The position numbers and the translations under genes are program-made. A stretch of DNA of 64,000 bases from contig CM040085.1 of NCBI GenBank assembly GCA_022496805.1, positions 20,055,811-20,119,810 on the forward strand, in the 5' to 3' direction. This stretch comes from Pohlia nutans. Lineage: Eukaryota > Streptophyta > Bryopsida > Bryales > Mniaceae. Below the pieces are notes generated by a model, which had not been told where the DNA came from, did not search any database, and saw only the letters and a list, made by a program, of their open reading frames with translations. Positions 32,640 through 45,106 of the stretch are shown one piece after another; position 1 is the first letter of the stretch, and the number at the start of each line of letters is the position of its first letter.

Positions 32640-34740
32640 TTGTAATTGTTGGGAGTTGTGCATATGCCTAAACCTCCCATATTATACTCTGTTTAGAAAT
32701 TGTAAGAGTTGAGGGGTTAGGCATATGCCTAATCTTCCCAGGTATTATTATGCTACATAATAAAGTATTAGTGGGTCAGGCACATGCCTAACCCTCTTGT
32801 AATTTATTTTATTTCAAATTGCAAGAGTTTAGAGTTTTAGTATATGCCTACCTCTCTAATATTTTATTTATCTATAGAATACAAGAGTTTGGAGGTTAAC
32901 ATATGTATATCCCTCCCATAGACCCATATTATAAATTTATGTAGAATAAAATTGTTGAGGGGTTAGGCATACACCTAACCGCTTATCACTATAATTTTTG
33001 TAAATTCCAACTATTAAAGAGTTAAACATATGCACAACCTCCTATTACCTTGTATTTTGAAAATTAATTAAAGTGATAGGATTAGACATATGTCTAATCT
33101 CATCATTTAGAAGATTACATAATGATTGTAAGCTATACAGATACTAGTAGAAATCTTGTTCTCTGTGACATGTTTTAATAATTAAATGTTTGGTATGACT
33201 TGTCTTTACTGACTGAAAATTAATTTTGAGTCATAGAAAACAAGTCACAATGGACATTTAACCATTGAAGAATGTCACATCAAACAAGATTTTGTATGAG
33301 TGGGGGATTAAATATATGCTTAACCTCCACCATTTGATAGTTTACATAATAATTACAAGTGACAGGGGGATTTTAGGCATATGCTTAATCCCTCATCACA
33401 TGCGATTTTAATAATTACTTGATGTGACAGGAGTTAAGGCTATGTCTAATTCATAGCACTTGATATTTTAAAAAATAATTGCCAGTGGGGGGAGGGGAGT
33501 TTAGACATACGTGTAAGCCCTTATCATTGGTTATTTAAAACTTAATTAAAGGGATAGGAGGTTAGGCATATGCTTACCTGTATCACTTGGTATTTTACCT
33601 AATACTTGAAGGTAATGACAAGTTACTTTCAATTATTATGATTTGTAATTTTTTAAATTAATTAAAAGGGATTAGGCACATGCCTAACCCTTATCACTCA
33701 ATATTGCAACAAATGATTCAAGTGATATGGGTTAGGCGTATACTAAACCACCGTCACTTGGTATTTTAACAACTAATTGAAGTGATAGGGGGTTAAGCGT
33801 ATGTTTAACTCTTCCATATTTTATTCTACTATATAATTGAAGTGTTGGTGGGATAGACATATGCCTAACCCTCTAACATCTTATTTTGTTAAAGTTTTTA
33901 AAAGTTGGAAGGTTAAACTTATTCCTAACCCTTCGATATTCTAATTTGTTAGAAATTGTAAGTGTTGAGGGGTTAGGCATATGCCTTACCCCCAGACATT
34001 TATTTTGTTGAAAATTATAAATGTTTGGGGGATTGGGCATATGTGCAATTCCCATCACTTGCTAATTTGGGTAATAATTGCAAGTGATAATGGGGGGAGG
34101 TTGGTTAGGTATATGTTTAATCCTCCATCAGTTGCAATTTTAAAAATCAATAAAAGTGAGATGGGTTAAACATACATCTAACACCCCTTCACTTGGTATG
34201 GTATCAAATAATTATAGTGATAGGGGGTTAGGCGTATGGCTAACCCCCGTCACTTAGTGCCCTACATAATAATTGCAAGTGATTGGAGAGGGGGGAGGAT
34301 TAGCTAATCTTACAATATTTTGTTTTTTCATTTGGGGACTTCATTCTAAACATGAGTTTGATTTAATCTGTTTTGTGATGCAGCCATTTTGGAATGAGTG
34401 GATTAAGAAGATGAGTTTTGTGGATTTGGCTTTGGCTTCTAGTTCACGTGGTCTCACAAGTCCTGGATGTGATTGAGACACAAAAAATCATCTCTACAAC
34501 CATTTAGAGATGATAAATTGGCAACATCAAGTTAGTATGGAGAACGACGTAGCCCGGATATAGGGAAAATAGAATTGCAATGTTTTATGGTATATGTTGT
34601 ATGGTGGAAAAACAATCTTTTGCTTTAGTTTAATACATGGTGTGCATTTCTCAGTGTATTTTAGCAAGCTATTTTCAGTGTATTTTAGCAAACATGTTGA
34701 GGGGTTAGGCATACGCCTAACCATTTATCGGATTTTTTAA
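32640..34740. repeat. Palindrome array, right arm
   Basis: About twenty-five copies, some very degenerate, of the GTTAGGCATATGCCTAAC palindrome occur every 55-90 bp, separated by AT-rich spacers with AAGTGATAGGG and TTTAACAAATAAT. It mirrors the arrays at 16895-19634. The last clear copy is near 34700. A possible exon-like stretch (34384-34460, after TGTGATGCAG) is embedded but unrecognised. Confidence 0.85.
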
Positions 34741-35084
34741 GGAGTTGTTGTAGAATAAGTAGTATAGATTGGTTGGATTTAGTGCCGTCTTTGCAATTAA
34801 CTTATTGCAAAATCCACATAAAAACATGTAAAATTTAAAACACTCCAAAAACATAAACCTAAACTTTAGAAACTCCAAAAAAAAATTTAAAAAAACTTAA
34901 ATAATTGTGTGGAGGACAATTTTTATATAATGAACCCCAATGTACTCTTTTAACACAAAATTTGCCAATGGCTTAATTCAAGAATTACATTATTTTTTGG
35001 CATATATTTTCATAGCCTTTTTATGCTATTTTCACTCATCCAGTGTCCTATCAAAAATTCACAATGTGCAATTTTAGAGGGGCA
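34741..35084. other. AT-rich right subterminal region of the TIR element
   Basis: Apart from ACATAAAAACATG-like AT-rich sequence I see no gene or tandem repeat here. Confidence 0.4.
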
Positions 35085-35110
35085 TGTGCACTTTTAACGA
35101 AATGGGTGTT
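35085..35110 (-). repeat. Right terminal inverted repeat of the large element
   Basis: It ends AAATGGGTGTT and is a perfect inverse of 16664-16689. TATG follows directly. Confidence 0.8.
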
Positions 35111-35649
35111 TATGAGAGAATGTTAGAATTCAAAATGAGATCTTCATACGAACCTAAACATCCATCACAAGTACATTAACATCATCACTTCATTCCCTTT
35201 TAGACTAAATATTGTGAATTCATTCAATCCTAATTCACTCCTAAACATTCACTCCTAGACGTCAATTCATTCACTCCTAATTCAACCCTGGCTAGATAAA
35301 ATATCTTATGTAACAAACTTACATGAGTGATCCAAGTCCGTGGATGAATGACCCAAAATTCTATATCTCACTGTTAAATTCTCCTAAATTCCACGGTTAT
35401 ACATGCCAATTCTCCCAAAAAATATTAATAAAAAAATGAAAAAATCCACGGTTATAGGAACCCTAACCCTGAAAATGACTGCGAAAATGTTTAAAGTCTG
35501 CTCTTTAATTTCTACTCTCTGCTCTCTGTTCTCCGCTCTCTGCTCACATACGACCTTTCCCCACGCATCTTTCTTAGTCTTTGCCTCGGGTGAGATGCGT
35601 GTTGTGTAGTGGGTCTTCTTTTGTGGCATGATGATCTCTTGGTTAGCGG
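35111..35649. other. Intergenic sequence beyond the TIR element
   Basis: TTCACTCCTA/CATTCACTCC repeats occur near 35215-35285 and a CTCTCTGCTCTC run at 35515-35545. No gene is supported. Confidence 0.4.
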
Positions 35650-37100
35650 CTACGTGGTGAGCTCTAATTTTCTCCGCTTGCTTGGGAGTGGGTGCAATGA
35701 TGAAGGCATGGCTCTCAAGAGTGCCTTTTGAACATCCATGATTTCGAAGTCTTGTGTTTTGAGGAAACTATTCCTCAAAATGTCATAAAAGAGTGCACCA
35801 GCAATGGTGTCTACTAGGTTGTCACTCTTGATTTTAACGGATAGGTTAGTGTTTTTGGCAACACTGTGAAAGCTTTTACAAACCTTGCCTAAAAAACTTC
35901 TTGAACAAGGTGTTTTTGTGTGTCCCTCTATGGTGTCATACTTGAGGATGGAGGGGCGCAATCCTCTTAGCAAATTGATGCCATCAATTTTGGAGTTTAG
36001 AAGGTGTAATTTGACTACCCCATTCCAAACTCCCCCTTGTCCTCTTCTCTTGGTGCTAAAGCAAAGCACTGCCATTGGATCAAAGATGCCCGTGCCAACT
36101 GCCAAGGGGTATGTTCATGTCCACTAGGCGTTGTGTGACCATGGCTTTGACGTCATCATGGAGGAGGGGAGTTTCCATGTGGACTTCAAAGTGAATTTCC
36201 ACATGAAAGTCTAGGGATAATCCCGTGGTGGGATCTATGGGTATGTCGAATGGGATTTGGATTAAGTTCTAGTGTTGTCCTACAATCCCATCTTCTCTCT
36301 CCTTGGGGTAAAATATTTGTAGAGTGCGTGGATATGCCACGGTTGCCTCTTGTGCTTCTTTGGCCTCTTCCGGGACCATGCCTCTAGTGATCATGTCTTC
36401 TAGTGACTCGTCCATAAAGATGAATCCTTCACCATTCTCCCGGCTTAATGTTTCCATAGTTTTGAAGCCCATCCAAAAGTTTGCTCTCCGAGGTCCAATC
36501 TCCATGTTTTGTGTCTAGGTCAGGGCAGGGTCATTGAAGCTTAGGTCATCGTTCTCTGGCTTGTTGTCTCTCTCATTCCATCGTTGGTTGTTGTGCCTTG
36601 ACTGTTGGTTATTGTTGTCATGGCCTTCCTTGTGTCGCCCTCCTTGTTCGTTGTTGCCACTCGCACTTTGGTAGACCATCCTGTCGCATACTTCTTTGAC
36701 CCTTCCTGGTGCTTCGTTTTTTGTTGGGTGTTGTGTCCGTTATTGCTTAACGCACTGCCGCTTTTTAGCTTCCTACTCCATCCAGCATCGGTTTCTTCAT
36801 TCTCTATTTCTTCACGCTCTTGGTTGTTGGTGTTTGTGGTGGTCTCCTCATTGTTTCTGGTCTTTTTCCCGTTGTTGCTTCTGGCTTCTTTTGCTGCTTT
36901 TGCCTCCAGCAACCTTTTGAGATTTGTAGAAGGCGTGTCAATGTCCATGGCATGCTGCTCAATGGGCCTAATCCAGGCTGATTGCCTTGGTTCCTTTCAC
37001 TGTCTTTTTGTACTTGTTCCAACTTTTCTAGATACCCACCAGAGTTTGCAGGGAAATTCTTCAATGGTGCAAGTAATTGTTAGTAGGTTGAGAGGACACG
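35650..37100 (-). pseudogene. Decayed coding relic of an unknown family
   Basis: Segments in different minus-strand frames follow one another like one protein with several frame breaks. In order they are: NFPANSGGYLEKLEQVQKDS (about 37060); MDIDTPSTNLKRLLEAKAAK with an Asn/Thr-rich tail (36948-36541); ANFWMGFKTMETLS ending in a stop (36505-36269); DFHVEIHFEVHMETPLLHDD (about 36200); and IFDPMAVLCFSTKRRGQGG to KRRKLELTT (36105-35650). No domain is recognisable. The hydrophilic N-terminus and the decay suggest an ORF1- or Gag-like protein of a mobile element, but that is inference. Confidence 0.45.
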
Positions 37101-39110
37101 TAGTGAGGGGGTATGACTGAAGGCACTTACCTAGGGGAGCGTTGGAGTATGTTTGCGGTATTGGAAGTTGGGGTCGTTGGTTGCAAATTTATTCATGGGC
37201 GTCTGAAGTTCACGGCGCTGCAAAGTTATCGGGTGGTGTGGAGCTCTTCGAAGATCGTGGGCGGCACTGGGTTGTTGCGGCTTTGTTGTACTTGCACTCA
37301 AATTGAGGTGTTGTGGTTTGGGCGCTGCTGATCCCCGGATGGCACGGTTGTGCTCCAATTCTGGCTGGGTGTTCTTTTGTGTTGTTGTAGTTGCCAAAGT
37401 GGGTTGCCAGTTGATGGGGCTGAGGTGGGATCATAGAGAGGGTTATAGCTGCTGGCGGTGGTGGAATTGACAAGGGTACTGCTCCGATGGCTTTGAGCAA
37501 GTATGTAGGGTTACTACGATGGGGTCTGGATTAGCCGGGGAGTTAGCTAAAGGGAAAGGAGAGGGTGCAGGCTAAAGAAGCCAGCAGAGGCAGGGTCGAC
37601 AGGGGAATACCGCTGGCTAGCCGGGCTCAAGGTGCTATTGGACTAGGGTTTAGGTGCGCTGCTTGAACTTGGGTTTTAGGAATTAGCTACTAGAAGGTAA
37701 GCGCAATGCATTGTACACTAAGGAGCGCTACTACTATCAGGGTGTGGATCTAGAAGCGAGTGTTGGATAACAGATTGGGGTGCATGAAAAGGCTTAGAAA
37801 GTGGGATATCAGCTGGGGTTGCGAACTATGCTAAGAGATCACAGAGGGGGTGAGTAAACGGGGAATGGGTTTGCTACAGATGCAGCTGGAAAATGTGTAA
37901 ATCCAGTGGCCCTGGAGTGCCACTGCTGCTAGGGTAAAGAGAGGATCTAGAATCGGTCTAGGATTGGAGACGGGAGTGTTGGCTTGGCTGCAAAATGTAG
38001 TGACGACTTTGGATGCAGATTAGACTGGGCATTAGGGCACATATCTGCAGTAGAAGCTTGGGGTGTAATCTAACAAGAAGGCTAGGGGTGCGGTTATGGG
38101 TACCACTGAAAATCTATGGGTATGAGTCTAAATTGTGGAGCTGGAAAGCGGGGCACGGATGGGTAAATCTAACAATTGCTAGGCGGTATCTGCAAATGCT
38201 ACAATCAAGCTAGAGCGGGGGGTTTAACCAAATGCAATAACATTCAAGTCAAAAAAACTAGATCAGACTGATAAAAGCAATGAAGGTGAGAGATGAATCG
38301 AGGGGGGAGAGAGTGAAGGGGTGCATATATGTCGGCTAAAAAAATCTCTATTTGGTAGGTGCAGGTCTGGAGAGGTGGTGCAGTGATGCGAGTTGCTGTG
38401 AGGCGGTTGATCTGGATCTTCTTGTCTATTGGAGCAATCGTGCAGCGGGTTCTGCGTGGAATGGTGCGGATAAGTGTTGATGTTGGATGGTTGCGGTGCT
38501 GACAACACATTCCTTCTGCTCTGCTCCCGTTGGGCTGAAAATGCGGGTCTGCTGTGCTGGGCTACGGTGCAGTTTGCTGAGAGATTGTTGGGCTGACTTC
38601 AAAGTAGATGGGGCTAGACGGATCCGAGTTTGTAAGGGAAGGTTTGAATGCTTGTGTGTCGATGCAGGTCACGGCCGACTGAGCCTTGGGGAAGCTTGCT
38701 ATATAGATCTAGAAGCACATGTACGCCCGCTCAGATCTAATGTGCAGAGAGTTCCAACACCCTTACTATCTCAATCAGATCTAGAGCTACACGCATTCTT
38801 GTCTCAACAAAGAAATTTACGTGTTTTTGCAACGATGAGGAGCTAGAGATCACCCTCATTGCTCAATCAGTTTTCACTCAAGCATTCACGATCTCGCCAC
38901 ACACACACATCACTGCCCAGCGCTTGTGCTTCAGACCTCCGCTCTCAACATCATGCTCGTTTTTTCTTTCCTGCTCTCCAACATAAATATCTAATTAAAG
39001 AGAAGTACACTAGTGCATAATATCAATATAATTGAGTCATCCAAGGTTGTAGAATCATGAGACAAGGTGTCAAATACCCACTCAATGGCAGATGATTTGA
39101 TTTCTTTATT
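37101..39110. other. No supported gene
   Basis: A G-rich, coding-like composition persists to about 38000, with Pro/Gln-rich minus-strand frames (for example 37500-37210) that may be upstream parts of the relic. Nothing is identifiable. 38860-38990 is pyrimidine-rich. Confidence 0.35.
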
Positions 39111-39119
39111 ATTGGAATG

Positions 39120-39308
39120 TTTGGGGGGACAATTTGGAGTTCATGGGGAAAAAAATTGAACTGTCCTGGGATTTTTTTTGAATTATCCAAACAGTACCAC
39201 GGGATCCACCACGGTTTGCCTGGGCCTCGTCCATGCCTTGACGGTGGCCGGAATCGAATCCCCGACCTCCTAACCCCAAATGAAGCAGTTATCCATTACA
39301 CCATGTGG
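39120..39308 (-). repeat. tRNA-derived SINE-like sequence
   Basis: On the minus strand, TGGTGTAATGGATAAC fits a pol III A box and GGGATTCGATTCC a B box, about 35 bp apart as in a tRNA. The sequence cannot fold as a tRNA because the acceptor and anticodon stems fail, and a non-tRNA body continues to an A/T-rich end near 39125. That is the layout of a tRNA-headed SINE. No target duplication was found. Confidence 0.5.
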
Positions 39309-41196
39309 ATTTCTTCATCCAAATCAATGAATTTATTATTATTTTTTACATCGGACTCTGGATATTTTTAGCAATATTAATTTATTTATTTCCAAAATTT
39401 GTTTTTCATAGTACCTCATGCAAGTTTTTTCTCCTGTATCTACAGAAAATTACAAAATATTTTGAATTATTTATTTTTTAACGAAATTGTGATGATTGGA
39501 GCTGTTTGTTTGTTAGTTAGTTAGTTTTCTTTCTCACAACCAACTTTGGAGTTTGGATATTTTTAGTGATGCAAAAAAAAACATTCAATCTTCTTTTACA
39601 ATGGATCATGTAGGCATTTATGTACATCCAAAAAAAAATTTAACTTTTTTGAAAATTATTTGTTTTGACAAAATTTCCTATCTACATTAGAAACAAGTTT
39701 ATTAAAAGAGAAACAAAACCATAGTGTAAATTTACCTACTAGAACATTATTACAATTGGGATTAACATTTTTCAAAATAAAACTTCAATATAGAACTTCA
39801 AAATAAGTATTATAATATAATAATATTATTATATATAATTATTTTATTTTATTTATGTTGATTCGATCAGAATTTTTCTTGTACAACTAAAACCAACAGA
39901 AATTAGGAGACATTTGTTGAACCCTTCACAGGAAGTTGTTAAATTTGTCAAGTCGTGATTGCTAATGCCTGGGACAACAAGAAACTGTTGATTTTCTATT
40001 GATTTGGTCGGGATTTTCTAGTAGTGGGTAGTCTAGTGACCTCTAGTTCATGAAGGCCTAATTTTGAATCCAAGTATTATGAATATATATGCGTTTATTC
40101 TCTCCATATTGGTGTTGTAGCCTTTATGACTTGTTTCAGCTTTGTAGATTAGCCTTATAAATGCCAATGGATGTTAATTGGTAGCCAAAATGCTACCATA
40201 TTAGTAATACAAAAGTTTATGAATCATTTTTTTATTATAAAATTAGCCCATGTTTCCTAATGCATCGTTGCTTGTAGAGCCTACTATTCACTTAGAGACT
40301 TTAGTTTAGCCCATTTGCTCTACCATGGCATTTCAAGAAGCCTCCATGTTTCTACAGAAAAAAAGTAAAGTCGGTTTTTGAGGCACCTACGAGAAAATGA
40401 AGAAAGTCATTTTGCTAGAGAAACCTCAGGGGGGGGGTAGTGATATGTTGGAGTAGCAATATACGTGCGAACAAATGATAGGGTATTTTAAAAACATGGG
40501 GACAAAAAATTATAAATGGACTTAGAGTAATATAGGGTATCAAAAATGGCACTGGACATCTTTAAAGTACTATAGGGTATGGAATAATAGGTAATTTGGA
40601 ATTATAAGTAATGCAAGCCCCTTTTTAATTAACCCAAAGTAGAAAATTACATAATGATAGCATGTGAAAAAAGAAGAAGAAAGTAATACCCCCTATAAAA
40701 TAGTGGTTGTTCGCACCTATATCCTTAACTTTTTAACACACTGACCCCCTGAAAGAGAAACTAAAATGTCCCACTTTTATTGTCCATACTTATAATCAGC
40801 TCAAGTATTGATTTCCAAAATAAAAACTCGCCTCACCATCAATTAGACATAAATGCAATTTGTCAATTATAAATAATTCTTGAAGAATAATTAAAAAAAT
40901 CAAAATCGCTTGATTTGTCAATAATTAGCTAAAGAACTTTATGAAATTTACAAATGGATGAAAAACGTGTTGCTTCATGCTGTAAAGGTAAATCTTGTAT
41001 TTGAAATACTTCATAAAAAAATCCTATGGTATATAGGTGTACTACATTGGTATTGTACTTATAATTAATTGAATCGGACTCAGGCAAGTATGTTGGTTGC
41101 ATATTTAATTTTAACATTTTAATTTTTAGATTCATGAAATATATTTGGGTGATTTAAATTCCTCAAATTAATCAAAATAAGGTCACTCTACCTCGG
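39309..41196. other. AT-rich intergenic DNA
   Basis: No open frame with recognisable similarity, RNA gene or clear repeat was seen. A run of nine G lies at 40430-40438. The stretch ends with the CTCGG target copy of the gypsy element (41192-41196). Confidence 0.5.
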
Positions 41197-41423
41197 TGTC
41201 ATGATTCATGAACTATCGACACTCCGATCTACGGATCGAACACAAGCATGGATTATATGCTGAAACAGATCATTATTGATAATATGTTGCGTGGGAGACA
41301 AAACTCCTTCCACTGGCTATATAAGAGATAATGTAACCGTTTGCCTTGCTTAACCGTCTGTGTGCACCATTCCTCCCTTCCTCTCAGTTCTGATCGTCCA
41401 ACTGTTACGAACTGTTCGTAACA
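41197..41423 (-). repeat. 3' LTR of gypsy element
   Basis: A TG...CA LTR that differs from the 5' LTR at about ten positions. It has a TATATA box-like word on the transcribed strand. Confidence 0.93.
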
Positions 41424-41987
41424 TTACCCCCTCCTACAGGTCTGAGATTGTGGTCCGGGTGCTCCAGGGTAACGGCGATGGAAAAGTCTGACTATATCAT
41501 GTGCATTTCTTAAATTTCCAGCTGGCTCCCATGAGTTTTGCTCAGGTCCATATCCTTCCCACGCCACCAGATATTGTAGTTTGTGTCCTCGTCCGGCGTA
41601 TCTGGAATCTAAGATGTTGTGGACCTCCCATTCGATGTTGCCTTCAGGGGTGATAATAGGCGGTGGAGGTGGCTTGTGGTGACGTCCTGGAATTGTGTCC
41701 GGGCGATATTTCTCAAGTAGTGAGACGTGGAAGACATTGTGGATTCGCAATGTGTTTGGGAGTTGTAGCCGGTAAGCCAAGTCAGAAATTTTAGCAGTGA
41801 TCAAGAATGGACCTAAGAATTTTGGAGCCAGTTTCAGTGATAGTACTGCAAGAGGAATATTATCTCGTCGCAGGAGTACCTTATCGCCCACTTGGAAGTT
41901 GGGATGGGGTTGATGTCGTTGGTTGTATTGTTGAGCAGCTCGTTCTCCAGCTAGTTTAATCATTGACTTTATTTCTGTATGTACTTC
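41424..41987 (-). CDS. Gypsy pol C-terminus with chromodomain
   Basis: After a TAG at about 41985 the integrase C-terminal region continues: KVLLRRDNIP ... LGPFLITAKISDLAYRL ... NVFHVSLLEKY, the GPY/F-type module. A chromodomain follows with WEVHNILDSR, LQYLVAWEGYG and NSWEPAGNL. The aromatic residues expected to hold methyl-lysine are present. Such domains direct integration to marked chromatin. The stop separates it from the rest of pol. Confidence 0.9.
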   Translation of the reverse strand, partial: EVHTEIKSMIKLAGERAAQQYNQRHQPHPNFQVGDKVLLRRDNIPLAVLSLKLAPKFLGPFLITAKISDLAYRLQLPNTLRIHNVFHVSLLEKYRPDTIPGRHHKPPPPPIITPEGNIEWEVHNILDSRYAGRGHKLQYLVAWEGYGPEQNSWEPAGNLRNAHDIVRLFHRRYPGAPGPQSQTCRRG

Positions 41988-44900
41988 CTAGAGATGCCGA
42001 ATTCTCTCTTCTGTTGCCGGGATTGTGGATGCAGTAGAATTCCTGAAGGACAGCCGTGGGTGGTAGCCGTAGGTAGCGTAGAATGGAGATACTCCTATGG
42101 CTGAATGAACCGTATTATTATAAGCGAATTCGGCAATTGGAAGGAGATCTGACCAGTCGTCTTGTTGACGAGATGTAAATATTCGTAAAATTTGCTCCAG
42201 GGATTGATTTACTCTTTCTGTTTGCCCATCAGACTGCGGGTGGAATGCTGTAGTCGGTGAAGGCTGAATACGCAAGAGTTCACATAGTCGTTTCATGAAT
42301 TTAGAAACGAATACCGGGCCGCGGTCGGATATTATTTCATCAGGAAGCCCGTGGTGTTTCCAGATGTTGTGGAGGTACAGCGTGGCTGTTTCGTTGGAGT
42401 CAATATTCTCGCAAGTGGGAATAAAATGTGCCAATTTCGTATTTTTGTCCACCACTACGAGAATTGAGTCAAAACCATTGCTAATGGAGAGTTTGACGAT
42501 GAAGTCGGCCGATATCCGTTTCCAGGGTGCCTCAGCTGCAGGAATCGGCTGTAATAAACCATATCGAGGATGTCGAGTAGCCTTCGACCGTTGACAGAGA
42601 TCGCAGCCATCAACGTATTGGTGGACGTAGCGAGTCATAGTTGGCCAATAAAACATTCTGGATACCAACTCCAATGTTTTCGCTCGTCCAGGGTGACCAG
42701 CAGCTGGAGCGTCGTGGCGAGAACAAAGAATTTGGCGGCGCAAGACGTCATTGTTAGGAACGAGCATGGTGTCACGGAAGTACAGAATACCATCACAGAG
42801 GCGATAATGCGGAAAGCTTCCTCGCGTTGTCGATGACTGCTGATGAGAATCTGGATTGTGAGTAAAGAACGCTAGCATGGGTTGCAGGGTCGGGTCGGTA
42901 GCTGTTGCAGACTTAACCTGCTCCATGATTTTGTTGTCATTCCATATGAGTTCCGTGGATTCCAGTACGGCCAATTTCAAGAGTGGCTTTGAGGTGTCAA
43001 TGTAGTCAGCTCGAAGTCGAGTGCATCGAGATAGCATATCAGCCCTTCCATTTAGTGATCCAGATTGGTGTTGAATGACGAAGTTGAAACCTGAGAGAAA
43101 TTCTGACCATCTGGCTTGACGACGGTTGAGTTGTTTTGTAGTTAAAAATTGTTCGAGATTCTTATGATCAGAGATGACCATGATTTGGTGTGGCAACCCT
43201 TCCAAGTATACTCTCCAGTCTTGAAACGCAAGGACAATACTGAGCAACTCCTTGTCATAAATATCATATTGTTGTTCAGCTGGAGACATCTTGGAACTCC
43301 TGTATGCACACGGGTGTAAATACCCGTCGTCGGCTTGTTGTGATAGGATTCCTCCTGTAGCGGCATCTGAAGCATCGGTTTCGATTATGAATGGTTGGTC
43401 GAATTTAGGATGAGTCAGTATTGGAGCTCGAAGAAATCGTGAACGCAGATCCTCAAAAGCCGCATGTGCTTCCGGAGACCAGTAGAAGCGTTGACCTTTG
43501 CGAGTGAGGGTTGTGAGAGGTACATCAATGCGGGAGTAGTCTTGAATAAAGCGTCGATAAAAATTTGCAAAGCCCAAGAAGGCTTGAACTTCTTTTACTG
43601 TCGTTGGAGCTGGCCAGTCTTGAATTGCCTGAATTTTATCTGTACACATCGCTATTCCCTTGTTGGAAACAACCATACCAAGAAATTCCACCGAGCTTCG
43701 GTGAAACTCACATTTTGATGCTTTTACGTAAAGACCGTGGTGTTGCAGCCGTGTAAGAACCTCTCTGACTAGCCGTTGATGTGCGTCCATATCAGTCGAA
43801 AATATGAGTATATCATCAAGGTAAATCACCACCGATATATCCAATAAGTCATTAAATATGCCCTGCATGTGAGCCTGAAATTGAGCTGGAGCGTTTGTCA
43901 ATCCAAATGGCATTACCAGATATTCAAAAAGACCGTATCGAGTTTTGAACGCGGTTTTAAATTCATGACCGGAGGCCATTCGTACTCGATGATATGCTTG
44001 CCTGATATCGAGTTTTGTGAAAAACTTAGCCTCTGCTAGTCGATCAATTAATTCAGGAATAAGGGGTAGCGGATACCGATTCTTCACGGTGACTTGATTC
44101 AGGTTGCGGTAATCAATACAAACCCGAATAGATCCGTCTTTCTTCTTTGCAAACACAACAGGGGCCGATACAGGAGACTTAGACCTTCGGATCCAGCCTT
44201 TTTCCAAATTTTCCTCCAGATATCGCCGAAGCTCCTCGAGTTCGACTGACGACATCGGCCGTAGGCCTGTGTTTTGGGGTTCTTCACCGTCCTTAAAGTA
44301 AATCTGCATGTCGGAATTTCCATGTTCTAGTAACTGGTTCGATGCCGCCTCACTGAAGGCTTCGTGGAGATCCGCATATTCCGGCGGAATCTGTCCGGCG
44401 AGTTCGTGCGTGGCTAACTCGAAAATCTCAAGACGATACACATCGGAGCTCTTGCGCAACCGGTGGAATGCTGTTGCTGAGATCATAGCATATATTGGTG
44501 CAGAGCGTCTGATGAGTGAGAGGTCTCTCTCAACCAGAGAAGATGGAGCCTTCCGCCAATCCTTATGTTGGCAATTCCCGTTGCTGGTGTGAGGGCACTG
44601 AGGTCGGTCCCCGCCCTTCCCAACACTCGTTCCTATGATTCCTGAAGCGTCTCTCAACCGAGAAAAGCAACTTTCCTGGCAATATGCAGAGTCAAACCGT
44701 ACTTGTTTCTTCGACCAAACGATACTTGGATCATGACGTATTAGCCAGGGAGTACCCATAATGCATGGATAACGCCCTGTGTTAGTGATATCAGCCACCA
44801 AGAATTCCTGGTGATCTTCTACTGTTAGTTTAAATGTAGCCTCATGTGTGATGAGTCCTGAGTTAATAATTCTTCCATCGATGACGCGAACCTCCCTTGG

Positions 44901-45100
44901 AATTTCCTTTAGTCGCACTGTTGCTCCGCACTTCTGTGCAAACTTTGGATGCATGAATACTCCTGTGGCTCCGGAGTCGACAAGGGCGATAGTCTTCGAA
45001 AAGTTAATGGAAACTTGTAACGTCAAGTGGGCTTCCGGGTCGATAGTAGCCCTCAAGTATAATGCTGTTCCTTCCGCAGACCTTGATTTACCCGGGTACT
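41988..45100 (-). CDS. Gypsy pol (protease, reverse transcriptase, RNase H, integrase)
   Basis: About 1020 codons are open from 45056; the frame is open further upstream, overlapping the end of gag in another frame. Protease: IALVDSGATGVF. Reverse transcriptase: IRVCIDYRNLN, MPFGLTNAPAQFQ, catalytic YLDDILIFS. RNase H: IETDASDAATGGIL. Integrase: the HHCC finger (HDAPAAGHPG ... CDLCQRS), the core starting at ADFIVKLS, SDRGPVFVS and FHPQSDGQTERVNQ. The order is typical of chromoviruses. Confidence 0.93.
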
Positions 45101-45106
45101 GGACCG

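Noticed and set aside
36605..37120. 171-codon hydrophobic plus-strand frame
   Set aside because: It is antisense to the Asn/Thr- and Lys-rich relic. Its Phe/Leu/Val richness is the expected mirror of that composition.
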